The position numbers were made by a program, and so were the translations under genes. From assembly GCF_041146795.1 (NCBI RefSeq), contig NC_135187.1, positions 21,018,056 to 21,082,055 on the forward strand: a DNA stretch of 64,000 nt, read 5' to 3'. Origin of the DNA: Maylandia zebra (Eukaryota; Chordata; Actinopteri; Cichliformes; Cichlidae). This document shows, in pieces, positions 42,911 through 54,489 of this stretch (the stretch's first letter is position 1; each line of letters opens with the position of its first letter). The notes under the pieces are model-generated. The model worked only from the letters and a program-made list of their open reading frames with translations. It searched no databases and was not told the origin of the DNA.

Positions 42911-44896
42911 AACTAGATATATAAATATATGTAAATATATACTTTCATGGGGCTTCTCTGTGTGTTATAAGCTGTTGAATTTCATTAAAGCCTAATTCAC
43001 TTCATTTGTGTCTGTCCAGGTGCTCACAAACTACTGCTAACACATAAATGAGTGGAACGAGACCCCGTCTTATCCAGTTACTACCACAAGGACACTCGGT
43101 TTCACATTATTTTCAGTGTTGGCTGTAAAATTGAACCTGTCTTTGTTTCACTTCTCTATTTTCTTTTTACTGTAACTTTACCTCCTCCTTCCTTATCTAA
43201 GTGTGTTGCTCCAACAGCTTCTTCATTTCTCAATAATTCTAAATGTCATGCTGCCCACAGAAACCCGGCTGTGGCGCCTGACTTGTTTATTTGATCAAAC
43301 TCAGCATGTCAGTCTTGGACTTCTTGATGCCCAGAGCAGTCTGATCTGGCAACCAGTCACACCAGTAGATGGAAACTCACATTACTATCATTTTTATTTG
43401 CAAATGTTCTTATATTTTTCTTCTCCACACCAAACACTATGACTTGACTAGAGAATAGTATGAACTTTCAGTTTTTGAAAAAATCCAGCCACTGGACATT
43501 TTTAACAGACAACAGGACCCAAGTTTAAAAAAACAGCTCCAAGAAATCATGTTCAGTTAATTTGTGATGGTAAAATCAATATATGCAATATGTGCAACAT
43601 TCTTCAGCAGATCTTGACTAAACTAATATTAGCTCCAAAAAAAAAGAAAAAGAAAACTGTTACGGTGCAGTTTCAACATTCAAAATTAATGTAAAATCTG
43701 TAAAATTTACCTCGAGATCAATGTGCTACTGTTCATAGAGCTAACAATTTTTTCTCACTTCAAATCTAAAACAATCAAAATGCTAATATTTTGAAACTTG
43801 AGCATTCAAAATAAACAAATATATTAAAAAAAAATGTGCATACATGTTTCATTAATAGTTGTTTCTATATCTGGATTTTTGTGAAATTAACTGCTCCCAG
43901 TTTGTTTATCTTAAGCAGGCTGAACCATATGGGAAGGTTAAGGTTAGGGTAAAATATCACACTCAGAAACTCGTGCTTTTAAACTCATATTACACACTTT
44001 GTGTTACAGGGTTAAACAACTTATGTATAATCCTTACCAGTGGGTGGGGACAGTAGATACCTTGAAGCAAGACATCCCCCCCTGGCAGTAATGTAGAGAA
44101 TCACAGTGAATGACTTGAGCCTTAGGAGAGCCGGGGCTGTCTTGTGTTAGAGCTGGCTCTGGTGTTTGCAAAATGGGAAAGAAAGCTAACTATTAGTCTC
44201 TGTCTCTTATCCAGAATTAGCTGGAAAGTACATGCCTTGCAAAGGAACTTAATACATCAGAGTAAGAATGAAGTGTAATAAACATTTTGTCTGCACATTA
44301 AGTATGGCAATGTTTTTTTTTCTGATGTGTTATTGCAAGAAATGTGCAGCAAGCTACAGTTTAGAATTAAGAAGTGCTTCTAAATGGTCCAACTCATCAA
44401 AATCAGCACTTTCTAAACTGTAGAACAGTTACACTGAAACTCTATGTAGCCCCGTCTCTTTAGACTGCACAGAAAACTAATTAAAACATGTTACATCACT
44501 ACAGCTTCCTCTTCACATTGGAGACGGTCCGAGTGTCAGGAGAACTGAACTTCAGGTAAGAATGACCTGCAGTCTATCTGGATATCAGATATAAACCAAG
44601 TTTAGGTGGAGTTTATTTTTGTTATGCTGACTTTTTCGTACTGCGTGCTAGCTAGCATGACAGAGTTTCTATACAGCTGGGTGGTGCTATGATGTTGATG
44701 TTGAACTTTATTTTACTTATAAGGTTAGTTATTAGTTCCCAACCGTCCCCTAAAAAACAGAATTGTCTCGTATTCTGAGAAAATATTAGCCTACGCGTTT
44801 CGTATTGAGGTGAAAAGGAACAGTTTGTCCTGTACTTCAGCTACAATGAAAAAGACACAAAGCTGGATTTATTCTGTCTTTGCTGCACAGCTTCTT
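42911..44896. other. intergenic, no gene recognised
   Basis: About 2 kb of AT-rich DNA. The open frames at 43,052-43,294 and 43,203-43,442 have no recognised domain, splice context or codon pattern. Confidence 0.35.
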
Positions 44897-45465
44897 CTTC
44901 TTCTCTCATTCTCCCCCCTCCCTCTCCTGTTTCTACTTCAATCATGAAACTGATCAATGATCAGCTGATCGGCTTTTCTCTCTTGTTTGTTTATCGCCCA
45001 CTTTGCGCCAGAAAGAGGAAACCAGCGGATGTCGCGCTAAACAACAGCAGCACGTTTAAGCTTGATCAGCTGTTGTTAGAATTTATTTAATGTTAATTTC
45101 TACTATCAGCTGATGTTTGCTGGAGCCACAGCTGCAAAAAAGCTGCTGGTCATGATATGGTTTGGTTATCCTGTGAGAGGGAAACATGAAGATGAAACCA
45201 GGAGATGTCCTTACTGAATCATCAGAGCTGAACAGGTGATGGAGAAACAGGTTGACCTTTTAGTTAACATGAATGAGTTGAAGGGAAGTTATGAACTGTT
45301 TCTGAGAGACAAATAACCCCAGGATCCTTTTTTTTTATGTAGCTGACAGCTGGTAACTGTGCAGGTGCGGATCTAGCAAAGTTTTGCCAGGAGGGCCAGG
45401 TAGGGCATTAACAGGGAGAGGTGGGCACGAAGAAATACTTTTCTTTCTTATTCTCATTTAAAATA
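44897..45465 (+). repeat. diverged repeat, inverted partner of 52,751-53,085
   Basis: Shares with the reverse complement of 52,751-53,085 blocks such as ATGAAACTGATYAATGATCAG, CTGATCGGCTTTTCT, GTTAGAATTTATTTAA and TAGCTGACRGCTGGTAACTG followed by GCGGATCTAGCAAAGTTT. The right-hand copy lies inside a hAT element, so this left copy is probably part of a relative whose ends have decayed. Confidence 0.7.
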
Positions 45466-46892
45466 TCTATATATGCATATATATCATCAGAACTGTGTAC
45501 ATCACTGTCACAACAGCGTTTGTTTTCATTCAAAGGCTTTATGATTTTTCCTATAATGGTGGGCGTCAAAATGCCCGGGCCGATTTTTTTGTCCCAGTCC
45601 AGCTCTGTATGCAGCTCATCTGCAGTCTGGTGTTACCTACATCTTCCTATTCAGAAGGCAGAATTTCAGAGTTCTGAGTACAATCGAAAGCACCACGACT
45701 GCGGTTTTTGTGTTGGATGTAAAAAAGCGCAGATGACGCTGTGACGTAGGCTAGAATCATGACGGCGGTCAACAACGGTCCAGGCGTGGGATTATGTGGA
45801 AATATGCACATTATTTTTTCCTTTCTATTGGTAGGTGCCACAGTGCACTTGTGGCAAGTAAGCAAACTAGAAGACTGGTAATCTTGCTGGGTATCCAGTT
45901 ACAGAAGCAACACATTGACAAGAGAATTCTGAGTGAAACCAAAGTTACTTTCCCTAGTAACTAGTTACTTTGAAAGTAACAAGTAACTTGAAGTAACTGA
46001 GTTACTTTTGATAGAAGTAACTAGTAATGTAACTAAGTTACTAATTTAAAGTAACTTACCCAACACTGGTCATAGTAAGCAAGTCTCAGTTTCAACTGTG
46101 AAGATAGGACTTTGAGCTGCAGGTATCAGAGGATGCGTTGCAGCAAGAAAGCCATTGCTAAGACATCAGAATAAGGCAAAGTGTTACGGTTTGGAGGAGG
46201 ACTCAAGCGCAGGACTCCGGTTCTGATGCTCACAAGAAGGGTTTATTTACAAGTCACCAGGTGTATATACAAGAATGTGCGGGGAGGTGTTATATACAGC
46301 TGAGTGGGGGGAGAAGGGGTCTCCAGGGAAGTCCAAGGGAAAGCACGCGTTCTTCAGAATATCCACTCACACGACCACAGGCTCACACTCCGACACTGCC
46401 ACACGGGAATCACACGGGGAAAAATCCAGGAAGCTCTGTAGACAGGGAGACAGGGTTAAGAACGACGCACAGAGGAAAACACTCTTAACTAAACTTGCTG
46501 TAGCTTGACTTCACTAACGCGTGGTAGACAACGATCCAGCAACGAACAGCAGTCACCTCCTGGCTTAACACTAGGAGTCCCAGGCTTCTACCTTTCTACC
46601 TTTAAAACCCGGAGAGCAGCCAAATGGCTGGTAGGCTTTTAGCTAAGCTTTAGCTTCAGCCAAGTGGAAGTTAAATTGGCTAGTCATTCATATGTAAATT
46701 AGGTTGTTACCTGGGAATTCTGGAGGGAGGGGAGTGGGGGTGTGTGATTGAGGGGGTGGGGGAGCTGCAAAAAGCTGTGAACTTCCTTTTGTGTTTCATC
46801 TTGATGCATTCTCAATCATCCAGGGAAATAAATCTCCAAAAGTCACCAACTGAGTGTTTCAGTTTGCCATCTTAGGGAGAAATCAACACACC
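45466..46892. other. intergenic, contains a hAT end
   Basis: At about 45,945-46,067, AGTAACT/AGTTACT-rich sequence ending AACTTACCCAACACTG is the terminus type seen at 14,862; the other end was not found. 46,180-46,560 is GC-richer with retroelement-like composition but no domain. Confidence 0.45.
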
Positions 46893-47003
<111 letters not shown>

Positions 47004-47138
47004 GTAGCTTCTCATTATTATTAATGTCCTGCAGCTGTGTCAAAGTTTAGCTAAAAACACATTTCAAGGTTCTTTGTTATCAATTGCTGAGCAGCAAGAA
47101 AGCCAACACTTACTTCTCTTTGATCAAAGAACACTGGA

Positions 47139-47273
47139 TGACGTCACAGTGGCTGTGCCCATCCGTGCTACTATCATCTAGCGATTGCTAGGCAACAGTC
47201 ATTCGATGTGGGCGGGGCTTGGCAATTATCAAAGGGCAGTGGGCGGGGCCTACAGGACACGACCCTATAAATA
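47139..47273 (+). promoter_or_regulatory. promoter of the single-exon gene: CRE, X-box-like, two GC boxes, TATA
   Basis: In order on the plus strand: perfect palindromic CRE TGACGTCA (47,139-47,146); GATTGCTAGGCAAC (47,183-47,196), one mismatch from an RFX X-box read in reverse; GGGCGGGGC twice (about 47,210-47,218 and 47,241-47,249); TATAAATA (47,266-47,273). The ATG at 47,322 leaves room for a start near 47,300. Motifs are seen; factor binding is inferred. Confidence 0.6.
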
Positions 47274-47321
47274 GAACTCCAGAACTCCATAAACACCTGC
47301 GATTTAGTTCAGAGCGCATTC

Positions 47322-48782
47322 ATGCATCAGAACAGCGAGCAACATTTAAACACATTTAGTTCACAAAGAGCAGACATACCTGCCACAACATCACTTTGCT
47401 CCATGTTAGTGGATGCAACAGAGACAACCATGGAGAAGGGAGCTCCGGTGTCCACACAGACAGAGGAGTGTCTTGAGTCAGTGGACGCTGATTCCCATGA
47501 GAAAACAGGGGTAACACCAGCAAAGGAAGACATGGTTACAGAAATATCTGTAGACAACTGTGGTGATGATAAGAAAACCGAAACTCCGGAACTGGAGACA
47601 GGGGCCAGTGCAAGTCTTCAGCATGTGGACACCGGAGCAGACATACCTGCCACAACATCACTTTGCTCCATGTTAGTGGATGCAACAGAGACAACCATGG
47701 AGAAGGGAGCTCCGGTGTCCACACTGACAGAGGAGTGTCTTGAGTCAGTGGACGCTGATTCCCATGAGAAAACAGGGGTAACACCAGCAAAGGAAGACAT
47801 GGTTACAGAAATATCTGTAGACAACTGTGGTGATGATAAGAAAACCGAAACTCCGGAACTGGAGACAGAGGCCAGTGCAAGTCTTCAGCATGTGGACACA
47901 CAATCCCAAGCCACAGCAGAACCAAAGAAAAGCTGTATGAAGAAAAAGCCCACAGCTGATACAAAACACTGGGACAAAATAGAAGCTTGTCCCGTGGAAA
48001 AGCCTGTGATTCCAGCTGTACATGAGTCAGAAGTTGATTCTTCTTCTGTCATCAGTCTGGCATCTGATGATGTGTCTGCAGAAAAAATGTTTGTTTATGC
48101 ACTTACTCAGTTGGTAGTTTCACGGGCCTTAAAGAAAGTCTCTGCTAAACACAAAGACTCCACAAGGATTCCCAACTGTTATCGTCTGCTTGAGAAAATC
48201 TGGCCTGAAATTGAGGGAAAACATTTGGATCTATGTCCAAAGAGGCTGCCCAGTATGGCGAAAGCCATTTTCACCAATCTTTGTAAAGTGCATAAGTGCA
48301 AGGAAAAAGATTTGATTTCAAGTCTGAAGGAAGAGCTTGAGGATGATATTACTGTCCCAACATTCACCAGACATCTGCTGGCATTACCCAAAAGAATACT
48401 CACTTTATCTAAAAACCGAGACGAGTACAGAGAACTTGTGGAACGCTTTGCTAGAGATCTGGTTATGCACGCAATGAGCAATACAAATGAAGCAGGGAAA
48501 TTGCCTCTAGGGGCTGATGAAGCCATTAAACAGAGGCTTGCCCAAAAAGTCTGGGCTAAAATTGTGTCCAAAAAGCTCAAAATCTCCTTGGAGGACATTG
48601 AAGAGGTCAGCGTGGCAGTATACAATGAACTCCAGGATAAGTGGAAATATCCAAACACTGTCATGCAGTTAATGAAAATTGGCCACCGAAATGTTGACAA
48701 AGAGATTGTCAAAAGTTTCATAAGAAATGCACCATTTAAGAGACCAAATATCTTCTCTAGGATGTTTTCATGTGTACGCTAA
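47322..48782 (+). CDS. unknown single-exon protein with tandem 89-residue duplication, 486 aa
   Basis: ATG start 49 bases after a TATA box; no stop, shift or intron needed. Residues 17-105 and 106-194 are near-identical 267 bp tandem copies, acidic and threonine-rich (start ADIPATTSLCSMLVDATETT), with only a few substitutions such as Q/L and G/E. A basic linker (KKSCMKKKPTADTK) and an acidic serine stretch follow. The C-terminal half is predicted helical and contains two distantly similar units centred on Trp294 (LLEKIWPEIEGKHL) and Trp411 (LAQKVWAKIVSKKL), each followed by a long amphipathic block. No signal peptide, membrane segment or known domain is visible. I do not recognise the family. 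A teleost multicopy gene or a domesticated element protein are both possible. It has its own promoter motifs, which argues against a random ORF. Confidence 0.75.
   Translation: MHQNSEQHLNTFSSQRADIPATTSLCSMLVDATETTMEKGAPVSTQTEECLESVDADSHEKTGVTPAKEDMVTEISVDNCGDDKKTETPELETGASASLQHVDTGADIPATTSLCSMLVDATETTMEKGAPVSTLTEECLESVDADSHEKTGVTPAKEDMVTEISVDNCGDDKKTETPELETEASASLQHVDTQSQATAEPKKSCMKKKPTADTKHWDKIEACPVEKPVIPAVHESEVDSSSVISLASDDVSAEKMFVYALTQLVVSRALKKVSAKHKDSTRIPNCYRLLEKIWPEIEGKHLDLCPKRLPSMAKAIFTNLCKVHKCKEKDLISSLKEELEDDITVPTFTRHLLALPKRILTLSKNRDEYRELVERFARDLVMHAMSNTNEAGKLPLGADEAIKQRLAQKVWAKIVSKKLKISLEDIEEVSVAVYNELQDKWKYPNTVMQLMKIGHRNVDKEIVKSFIRNAPFKRPNIFSRMFSCVR
47367..47903 (+). repeat. 267 bp coding tandem duplication, 2 units
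   Basis: GCAGACATACCTGCCACAAC recurs exactly 267 bases later (47,370 and 47,637) and the two units stay almost identical up to CTTCAGCATGTGGACAC. The length is a multiple of three, so the frame is kept. The high identity points to a recent duplication, gene conversion or a length polymorphism. Confidence 0.95.
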
Positions 48783-48787
48783 AGTTT

Positions 48788-48880
48788 ACCTGGCGTTACA
48801 AAGAAGATTACTCACTTTATTTAAAAGCCCAGAAGAGTAACAAGAACTTGTGGAACTGTTCACTAAAGACCACATGAAAT
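48788..48880 (+). pseudogene. decayed partial repeat unit after the stop codon
   Basis: In a different frame from the gene, CTGGCGTTACAAAGAAGATTACTC and its continuation (LALQRRLLTLFKSPEE, stop, QELVELFTKDHMK) match the coding stretch starting at 48,378 (LALPKRILTLSKNRDEYREL...). It shows that the ancestral gene had another repeat block, now lost by mutation and left in the 3' UTR. Confidence 0.75.
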
Positions 48881-49879
48881 TATTACCAACAAATAATAAA
48901 AAACAAAAAATTAAAAAAAAGATCTTGATTTTGAGCTTTGTTTTATTTGTCTTCAGATTGTGTATACATTTTCAGTTTAGGCTGAAGCTAAAAACTCATT
49001 TATAGTGAACAGTTTTAAACAACATAACTGTATATTTGAAATAATTCCAATTTTCAATCTGTTTGCATAAATGAGGAATAAAAGTTTCTGATCAATGTTG
49101 ATTTTTTTACAGTCATTGTTAAGCAAGAACATTTAGATTGTCAGTTGTCAGTGACACAGCTGCCATATAGCTGTTTGTTCTCCTCAGTAAATTAAAAACG
49201 TGTGCACCCAATTCTTACTTTTTAAAGTCATTAAAGATACAATACTGTACAATCATACCATTCAGGTAAAAAAAACAAAAAACAGTTCAGCTAAATCATT
49301 AAAAACCCAAATTCCCATAACACTCATACCCATAAGGAGTGAATCTAAACTTTTCACCACACCTGTATGATTGCACATTTGTCAAGAAATTACTGTTCCT
49401 GGTAACCAAATTTGCCCAGCAAAATATAAAGATATGTGTCAGGATGAGGGAAACGCCTGCAGCAGCCGCTGTTTTGGGCCCATCCTTTAAGGAACTGCTA
49501 TCTTGTCCTGTCTACAGTTTTATTTTGTGAGACGGTTTATAATTGTTGTGCCCAAGTAGTCGGGCTTTCGTGATCCCCTGCCCGTGCGTTTTGATGGTTG
49601 TTTACAGCGATGTTTGACTTGTTTCAGTCGCCACAGAACTATTCTACATTCCTTTTTGGAGTGCGCTGGGATCAAATATCACAACAACTACATTTGGCTC
49701 AGGCAGCAGTTCACCTGTGGGGGTGCAAATTACTAGGATTGTATACTTTTTTCTGTTTAATACTTTTTTGTGTATTTTGTTTGACTGTGTGTGGTGTTAA
49801 GTGCCCTTGTAGGTTTTTGTGACTTTTAATGTTTTTTTTTATTTGTTTGTTTGTTTGTTTTGGTTTTTAATAGTAGCCC
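48881..49879. other. 3' flank, no further gene recognised
   Basis: AT-rich DNA with candidate polyadenylation signals AATAAA near 48,893 and 49,075, either of which could serve the upstream gene. Nothing else supported. Confidence 0.4.
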
Positions 49880-51590
49880 GGATAGATTTGAAAGGCGTTT
49901 TCGTGTGTGAAAACGCTCCGCGTCCACAGTAGCGTTTTCAGTCATTTTCACAGAGTTGTGCGTCCACATTGAAACAGCCGAAAACGCTGACGTTCCAGTA
50001 CTGCTCATATGTGAAACCCAAGATGATTTGACCTGCCTCATTTCTGTCTGCCGCTTATTTACTTTCCGGCTCTTTGAAACGTCGCAGCAAAATGTTGAGG
50101 AAAAGCACCAAGTTTTTTAAATGGAATAACAATGAGGTACAGTTGTTGCTGCAAGTAACACAAAAGTACAAAGTTGCAAAAGCGAGTGAAAGTTAAAGAA
50201 TTTGAAGAAAAGCTATTTGGAGCATGTACAGACTGATATTAATCTTTAATAGGCTGTCAAAATTGAGAGCAAACAAAACCACTGCTGTATAATGCCCTCC
50301 GCTATCTTAGGCTACGTTCACACTGCAGGTCTTAATGCTCAATTCCGATTTTTTGATCAAATCCAATTTTTTTTGTCTGCTTGTTCACACTACAAATAAA
50401 ATGCGACAGCAAACGTGCTCTAGTGTGAACACTTGATGCGGCCCGCATGCGCAAAAGAAGATGTCATACACAACGCGCTCTGTTTAGACCCAAAGCAAAC
50501 AATATTGTTTGACTGATGGCCCTTAATAGAAAGACTTCAGACTTTACGTTTCCCAAATTTTGCTTTAAGTTATTTTGTTATTTACATAATAATGTAGATA
50601 ACCTAATAATGATCCTTATTGCTGTTTTAGAGAGGAGCGGTGCTTCAAAGGATAGTTGCAGATTTCTGTCAGAATCTGCAGATTATGCAGTACAAATAAA
50701 ATGTTCACGTTGTCTTTCCAACAGTTTCACTAACATCTACACGGGATGGCCAGGAAGCGTTCGCGATGTCTTCTCGGGCGCTTCCCCGGCGCTGATAATT
50801 GGCGTCTGTCTTGTGTCAGTGACGTAAAAGACGGATTTAATGCGACATGACCGTTCAAACAGCAGTCGCTTTCTAAAACATCAGATATGTATCGGATTCA
50901 GTACCACATACGAAATCGGATTTGAAAATATCGGATTTGTGCCGTTCACACTGTCATACCATGATCGGATATGGGTGGCATAGGGTCAAAAAAATCGGAT
51001 TTGATGCGCTTTGCCTGCAGTGTGAACGTAGCCTTAGTTTAATTGATCACATGACTGCATCATGCGTCATCGTTTTAGAAAGTCTCCATTTTCGCTGTCC
51101 ACACTGCCACGGAAAGCACCCTTTTGAAATGTATGTGTTTTCAAAACGCTGTGTTTTCCATCTGTGAAAACGCCATCTCAGTGTGGATGGGAGGCCAAAA
51201 CGGAGAGAAAAGGATGCGTTTTCAAACGAAAAGCCTTAGGCTTTGTCCACACATCCACATGTACCCGGGTATTTTTGAAAACCCATATTTTTGCACCTTT
51301 AGTCCACACGTAAATGGCGTTTTTGGTCACTGAAAACTGAGATTTTTGAAACCACCTGCCAGGGTGGAGATTTTCGAAAACTCCGTTCCTCCAGACAAGC
51401 GCAGCGTCAAATGTGTGCGCCTTTTTTGACGTCACACTGTGCGCTATGTTATTGTTTCGGTGAAATGGGATGCCAATGTTCACATTTTGGACAGAGAGGA
51501 CAGATGGTTTGAAAGAGGAGTGAAAGAAGCCATTTACGTTCACTGTGAGCGAACGTCTTTGAACAGAGGGTGGTTTACGACACCAACTGT
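49880..51590. repeat. cluster of nested DNA-transposon derivatives
   Basis: Both sides of the Harbinger-like element at 50,310-51,033 carry GCGTTTTC/GAAAACGC-rich sequence (49,890-49,990 and 51,130-51,230), the two halves of an older element. From 51,236 a third element-like start TTAGGCTTTGTCCACACATC follows, with GTCCACAC and TTTTTGAAAAC motifs. Family limits are uncertain. Confidence 0.5.
50310..51033. mobile_element. Harbinger-like non-autonomous element, TTA target sites
   Basis: Perfect terminal inverted repeat GGCTACGTTCACACTGCAG at 50,310 and its complement ending at 51,033, flanked by TTA on both sides (50,307-50,309 and 51,034-51,036). Three-base TTA/TAA targets are characteristic of PIF/Harbinger. 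724 bp, no transposase; the 103-codon frame inside shows no domain. Confidence 0.8.
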
Positions 51591-52084
51591 CTGCCATCTA
51601 TAATCCAGTTTTGAGTTCCCTCCCCCAGACGCCTTAACGCCCACTCACTTCCTGGGCCATCTGACCTCAGGAAATTGCATGATAAGGTGGTGCCAGGTTT
51701 CACAATGAGCTCACCTGAAACCCTGGCTGATTGGGACCCACACCCATTTTCACACCATGATTAGAGGATCATCGGGGGGTCCTTTTGTCCCTCTTTGGGG
51801 GGATACTCCCACTGGGTTTAAATCTGGGACTTTCCGCCATTTGACCTTAGAACTGAAGAAGCTTCTAGGATGAGAGGTGAAATGTCTTCAAGCAGCTTAA
51901 AGAAGTCCAGACGCTTTTCTTTGCAAGCTCCTTTGACTACGATGACCTGGATGACTGAGAACCTTCACAGACAAATATGGCATATACATTTTTTTATACA
52001 AGTCCCACAATCATATACATCATCTGCATCAATGTGGAAATCTTTTTAACCCTTTGGGTTATTTTTTGGTTCTGGGATCCTCAT
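51591..52084. repeat. interspersed repeat of unassigned class
   Basis: GAAGAAGCTTCTAGGATGAGAG and TAAAGAAGTCCAGACGCTTTTC with CTACGATGACCTGGATGACTGA (51,850-51,965) is wording I recognise from a repeat common in fish genomes. I cannot assign its class from this piece. Confidence 0.35.
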
Positions 52085-52092
52085 GTTAGGAC

Positions 52093-53431
52093 TAGAGATG
52101 GCACAATACCACTTTTTTATGTCCGATACTGATATTATAAATTTGGATATCGGCAGATACCGATATGAATCCAATATAGTGTGTTTTATAATCAATAAAA
52201 CTGTTTTTTTAATATCTTGCTGCATTTTGTATGGGTCCAAACTCAAGTTAAAAAAAAACACTAATGCTATTTTGTTATACCTGTATGCAAAAAATACACT
52301 GCACCGAAAATATTTCATAGTTCAGCAAAACTGATGAATCTAATAAACTTAAACCTACTCCATCCTCCCTATTCTGGTATTTAAAAGAATAAGCAACCTA
52401 ACTAATAGGGTTACAAACTCCCAGCAAAAAATAAATAAAAAAAGGGAACCACCCCCCACCTCATGATGCTTAATCGACGTAATCAACTTTAATTTGATGC
52501 AGTGTGAAAAAAATGCACAGAAATCAATTATTTTTCTACAATATTTAATAGATTCAACATCTTTCTTCAACAGAATTGCAGAATGCACAGGTGGTACCTT
52601 CCCAAAGGAAAAAGTACTATAGCTTACAAGGGTATATTAGACTTAATAGTTACTATATACAGTAATGGTCTTCTATACTTTTTACATCAGATTAAAATTT
52701 TGGGTGTAAGATTCAGATAATTATTTATTAAAAGCCAGACATTTTAAAAGAGAATAAGAAAGAAAAGTATATATTTGTGCCCCCCTTTTCCCTGTTCATG
52801 CCCTATCGGCCCCCTGGCTAAACTTTGCTAGATCCGCCCCTGCACAGTTACCAGCCGTCAGCTACATAGAAAAAGATCCTGGTTTAGAAAGTAATGTTAA
52901 ATAAATTCTAACAACAGATTATCAAGCTTAAACATGGTGCTGTTGTTCAGCCGCTTGTTTCCTCTTTCTGGCAGGAACAAACAAGAGAGACGGACTCGCG
53001 ACAGAAAAGCCGATCAGCTGATCATTAATCAGTTTCATGATTTAAGTAGCAGCAGGAGAGGGAGGGGGAGAGAAGAGGCAGTCGCTCCATATATCGGTTG
53101 TTAAGCTTAACGCTGGAATGCTTTACAAACATTCAGAGATGAACTTACACACTTGCTTTACTTCTCTCTGGGATCACTTTCTTGGAGATGAAATGCCGGT
53201 TTGGTGGCGAGGCTCCAAATGCTCAACCAGACCGTGACAGGTCCCGCACGCCACAGCCGCTCTATCACTTGATGCATAATGCTCCGACGTGCTACGGTTA
53301 TGAGCCGAGTTACGCCAGGTCGCAAGTTTTGTGAGGTGCTTTTTTGATATTTAATGGATCGGATTACATTTTTTATTTCTCTCCGATATTCGATCCAGTA
53401 ATTTAGGTCAGTATCGGACCGTCCATCTCTA
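52093..53431. mobile_element. hAT-family non-autonomous element with 8 bp target duplication
   Basis: Begins TAGAGATGGCACAATACC, ends CGGACCGTCCATCTCTA, flanked by exact GTTAGGAC at 52,085-52,092 and 53,432-53,439. Subterminal ATCGG/CCGAT motifs at both ends. 1,339 bp, no transposase. Its middle part (52,751-53,085) has an inverted relative at 44,897-45,465. Confidence 0.9.
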
Positions 53432-54093
53432 GTTAGGACCTATGAAACACATCGTGCAGACTCTTGGATGTTAGAAGACAACTGATGCTGCTCATGAATA
53501 AGACTAAAGGTAGGAAGGTGTCCTTTATAACTAAACCTTAAGTTTTATATCATAGTTTATAATATAGCACGTGTATTTCAGTAATAGCTTCTTTATTTCA
53601 GTATAGTGGTGTGCGACTCTTACCAGTTTGTCCTTGAAAAATCCACACGAGTCCAGATTTCCGAGGACATGGCACGTGGAGTCTGATACTCCTATAAGTT
53701 ATCCAAGTCATCCAATTCTTTTGTAAAGGAAAAACAAACATTCATGTCTCCGGTAAGTTATCTCAGGGACAACTGTTTAATTCATAGCAGCTTCTGCAGT
53801 AACCATGGTAACCACGGACACTGAGCGGATGGTCCGATGCAGGTCAGACTTTGGGAAGTTATCCTTCAAGTTTCTGAAAAAAAGGCTCCTCAGCTGTGCG
53901 GCTGTTGTCAGAATATGTTTTATATGAGCAGCGTGTGATGCTCACTTCACTGAATGAAGAGCAAACAGTTAGTTGCATTGTTACGAGAACATGCGCGTAT
54001 TAATTTCATGATTTATTAAATGTATAAATGTTAATATAGCTACATGCAAAGAAATCAAACGGTGTCCATAAATTATGTTTAATTTTTACATTT
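53432..54093. other. intergenic, no feature recognised
   Basis: No gene or intact element seen. Confidence 0.35.
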
Positions 54094-54148
54094 TTTGAGT
54101 TAATCTGAAATCATACAGTTAATCTGTATGATTTCAGATTAACTCAAA
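54094..54148. repeat. 25 bp perfect palindrome with 5-base loop
   Basis: TTTGAGTTAATCTGAAATCA and CATACAG-type arm at 54,094-54,118, loop TTAAT, exact complementary arm at 54,124-54,148. No mismatch in 25 base pairs. Confidence 0.93.
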
Positions 54149-54489
54149 TAGATTTTTACAATTTTGTTAGATTTCAGTTATACACTCAGACAGATTGCAG
54201 TCAGTGGAATTTAAAAGAGTTAAAATGATATTTTGTATCAGCAAAACAATACATTTATTTGATTTATTTTTAGTCTAGCACTGAAATTTAGAATTCAGCA
54301 ATACACAGAGCTCAGCTTTATTTGGAAGGTTATTACATTTGCAGTGGATTTAAATGCTGCTCCCCTTAATGAGACCCAGGTGTCTCATCTCCCGAGGGCG
54401 TGGGCCGAGGGCGTGAACCCACAGTGAGTTCCGCCCCAGCGAGAGAGAAGAGGAAGAGAAACAGAGAGGGCTGATCAGCGTGCAGCTGA

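Noticed and set aside
43052..43442. Two overlapping 79-80 codon open frames
   Set aside because: No domain, signal or splice context; length is within chance for AT-rich DNA.
51860..51885. Hammerhead-ribozyme-like GGATGAGAGGTGAAATG
   Set aside because: Looks like the CUGAUGA...GAAA core at first sight, but the CUGA part is not intact and I could not pair the flanking stems into a three-helix fold.
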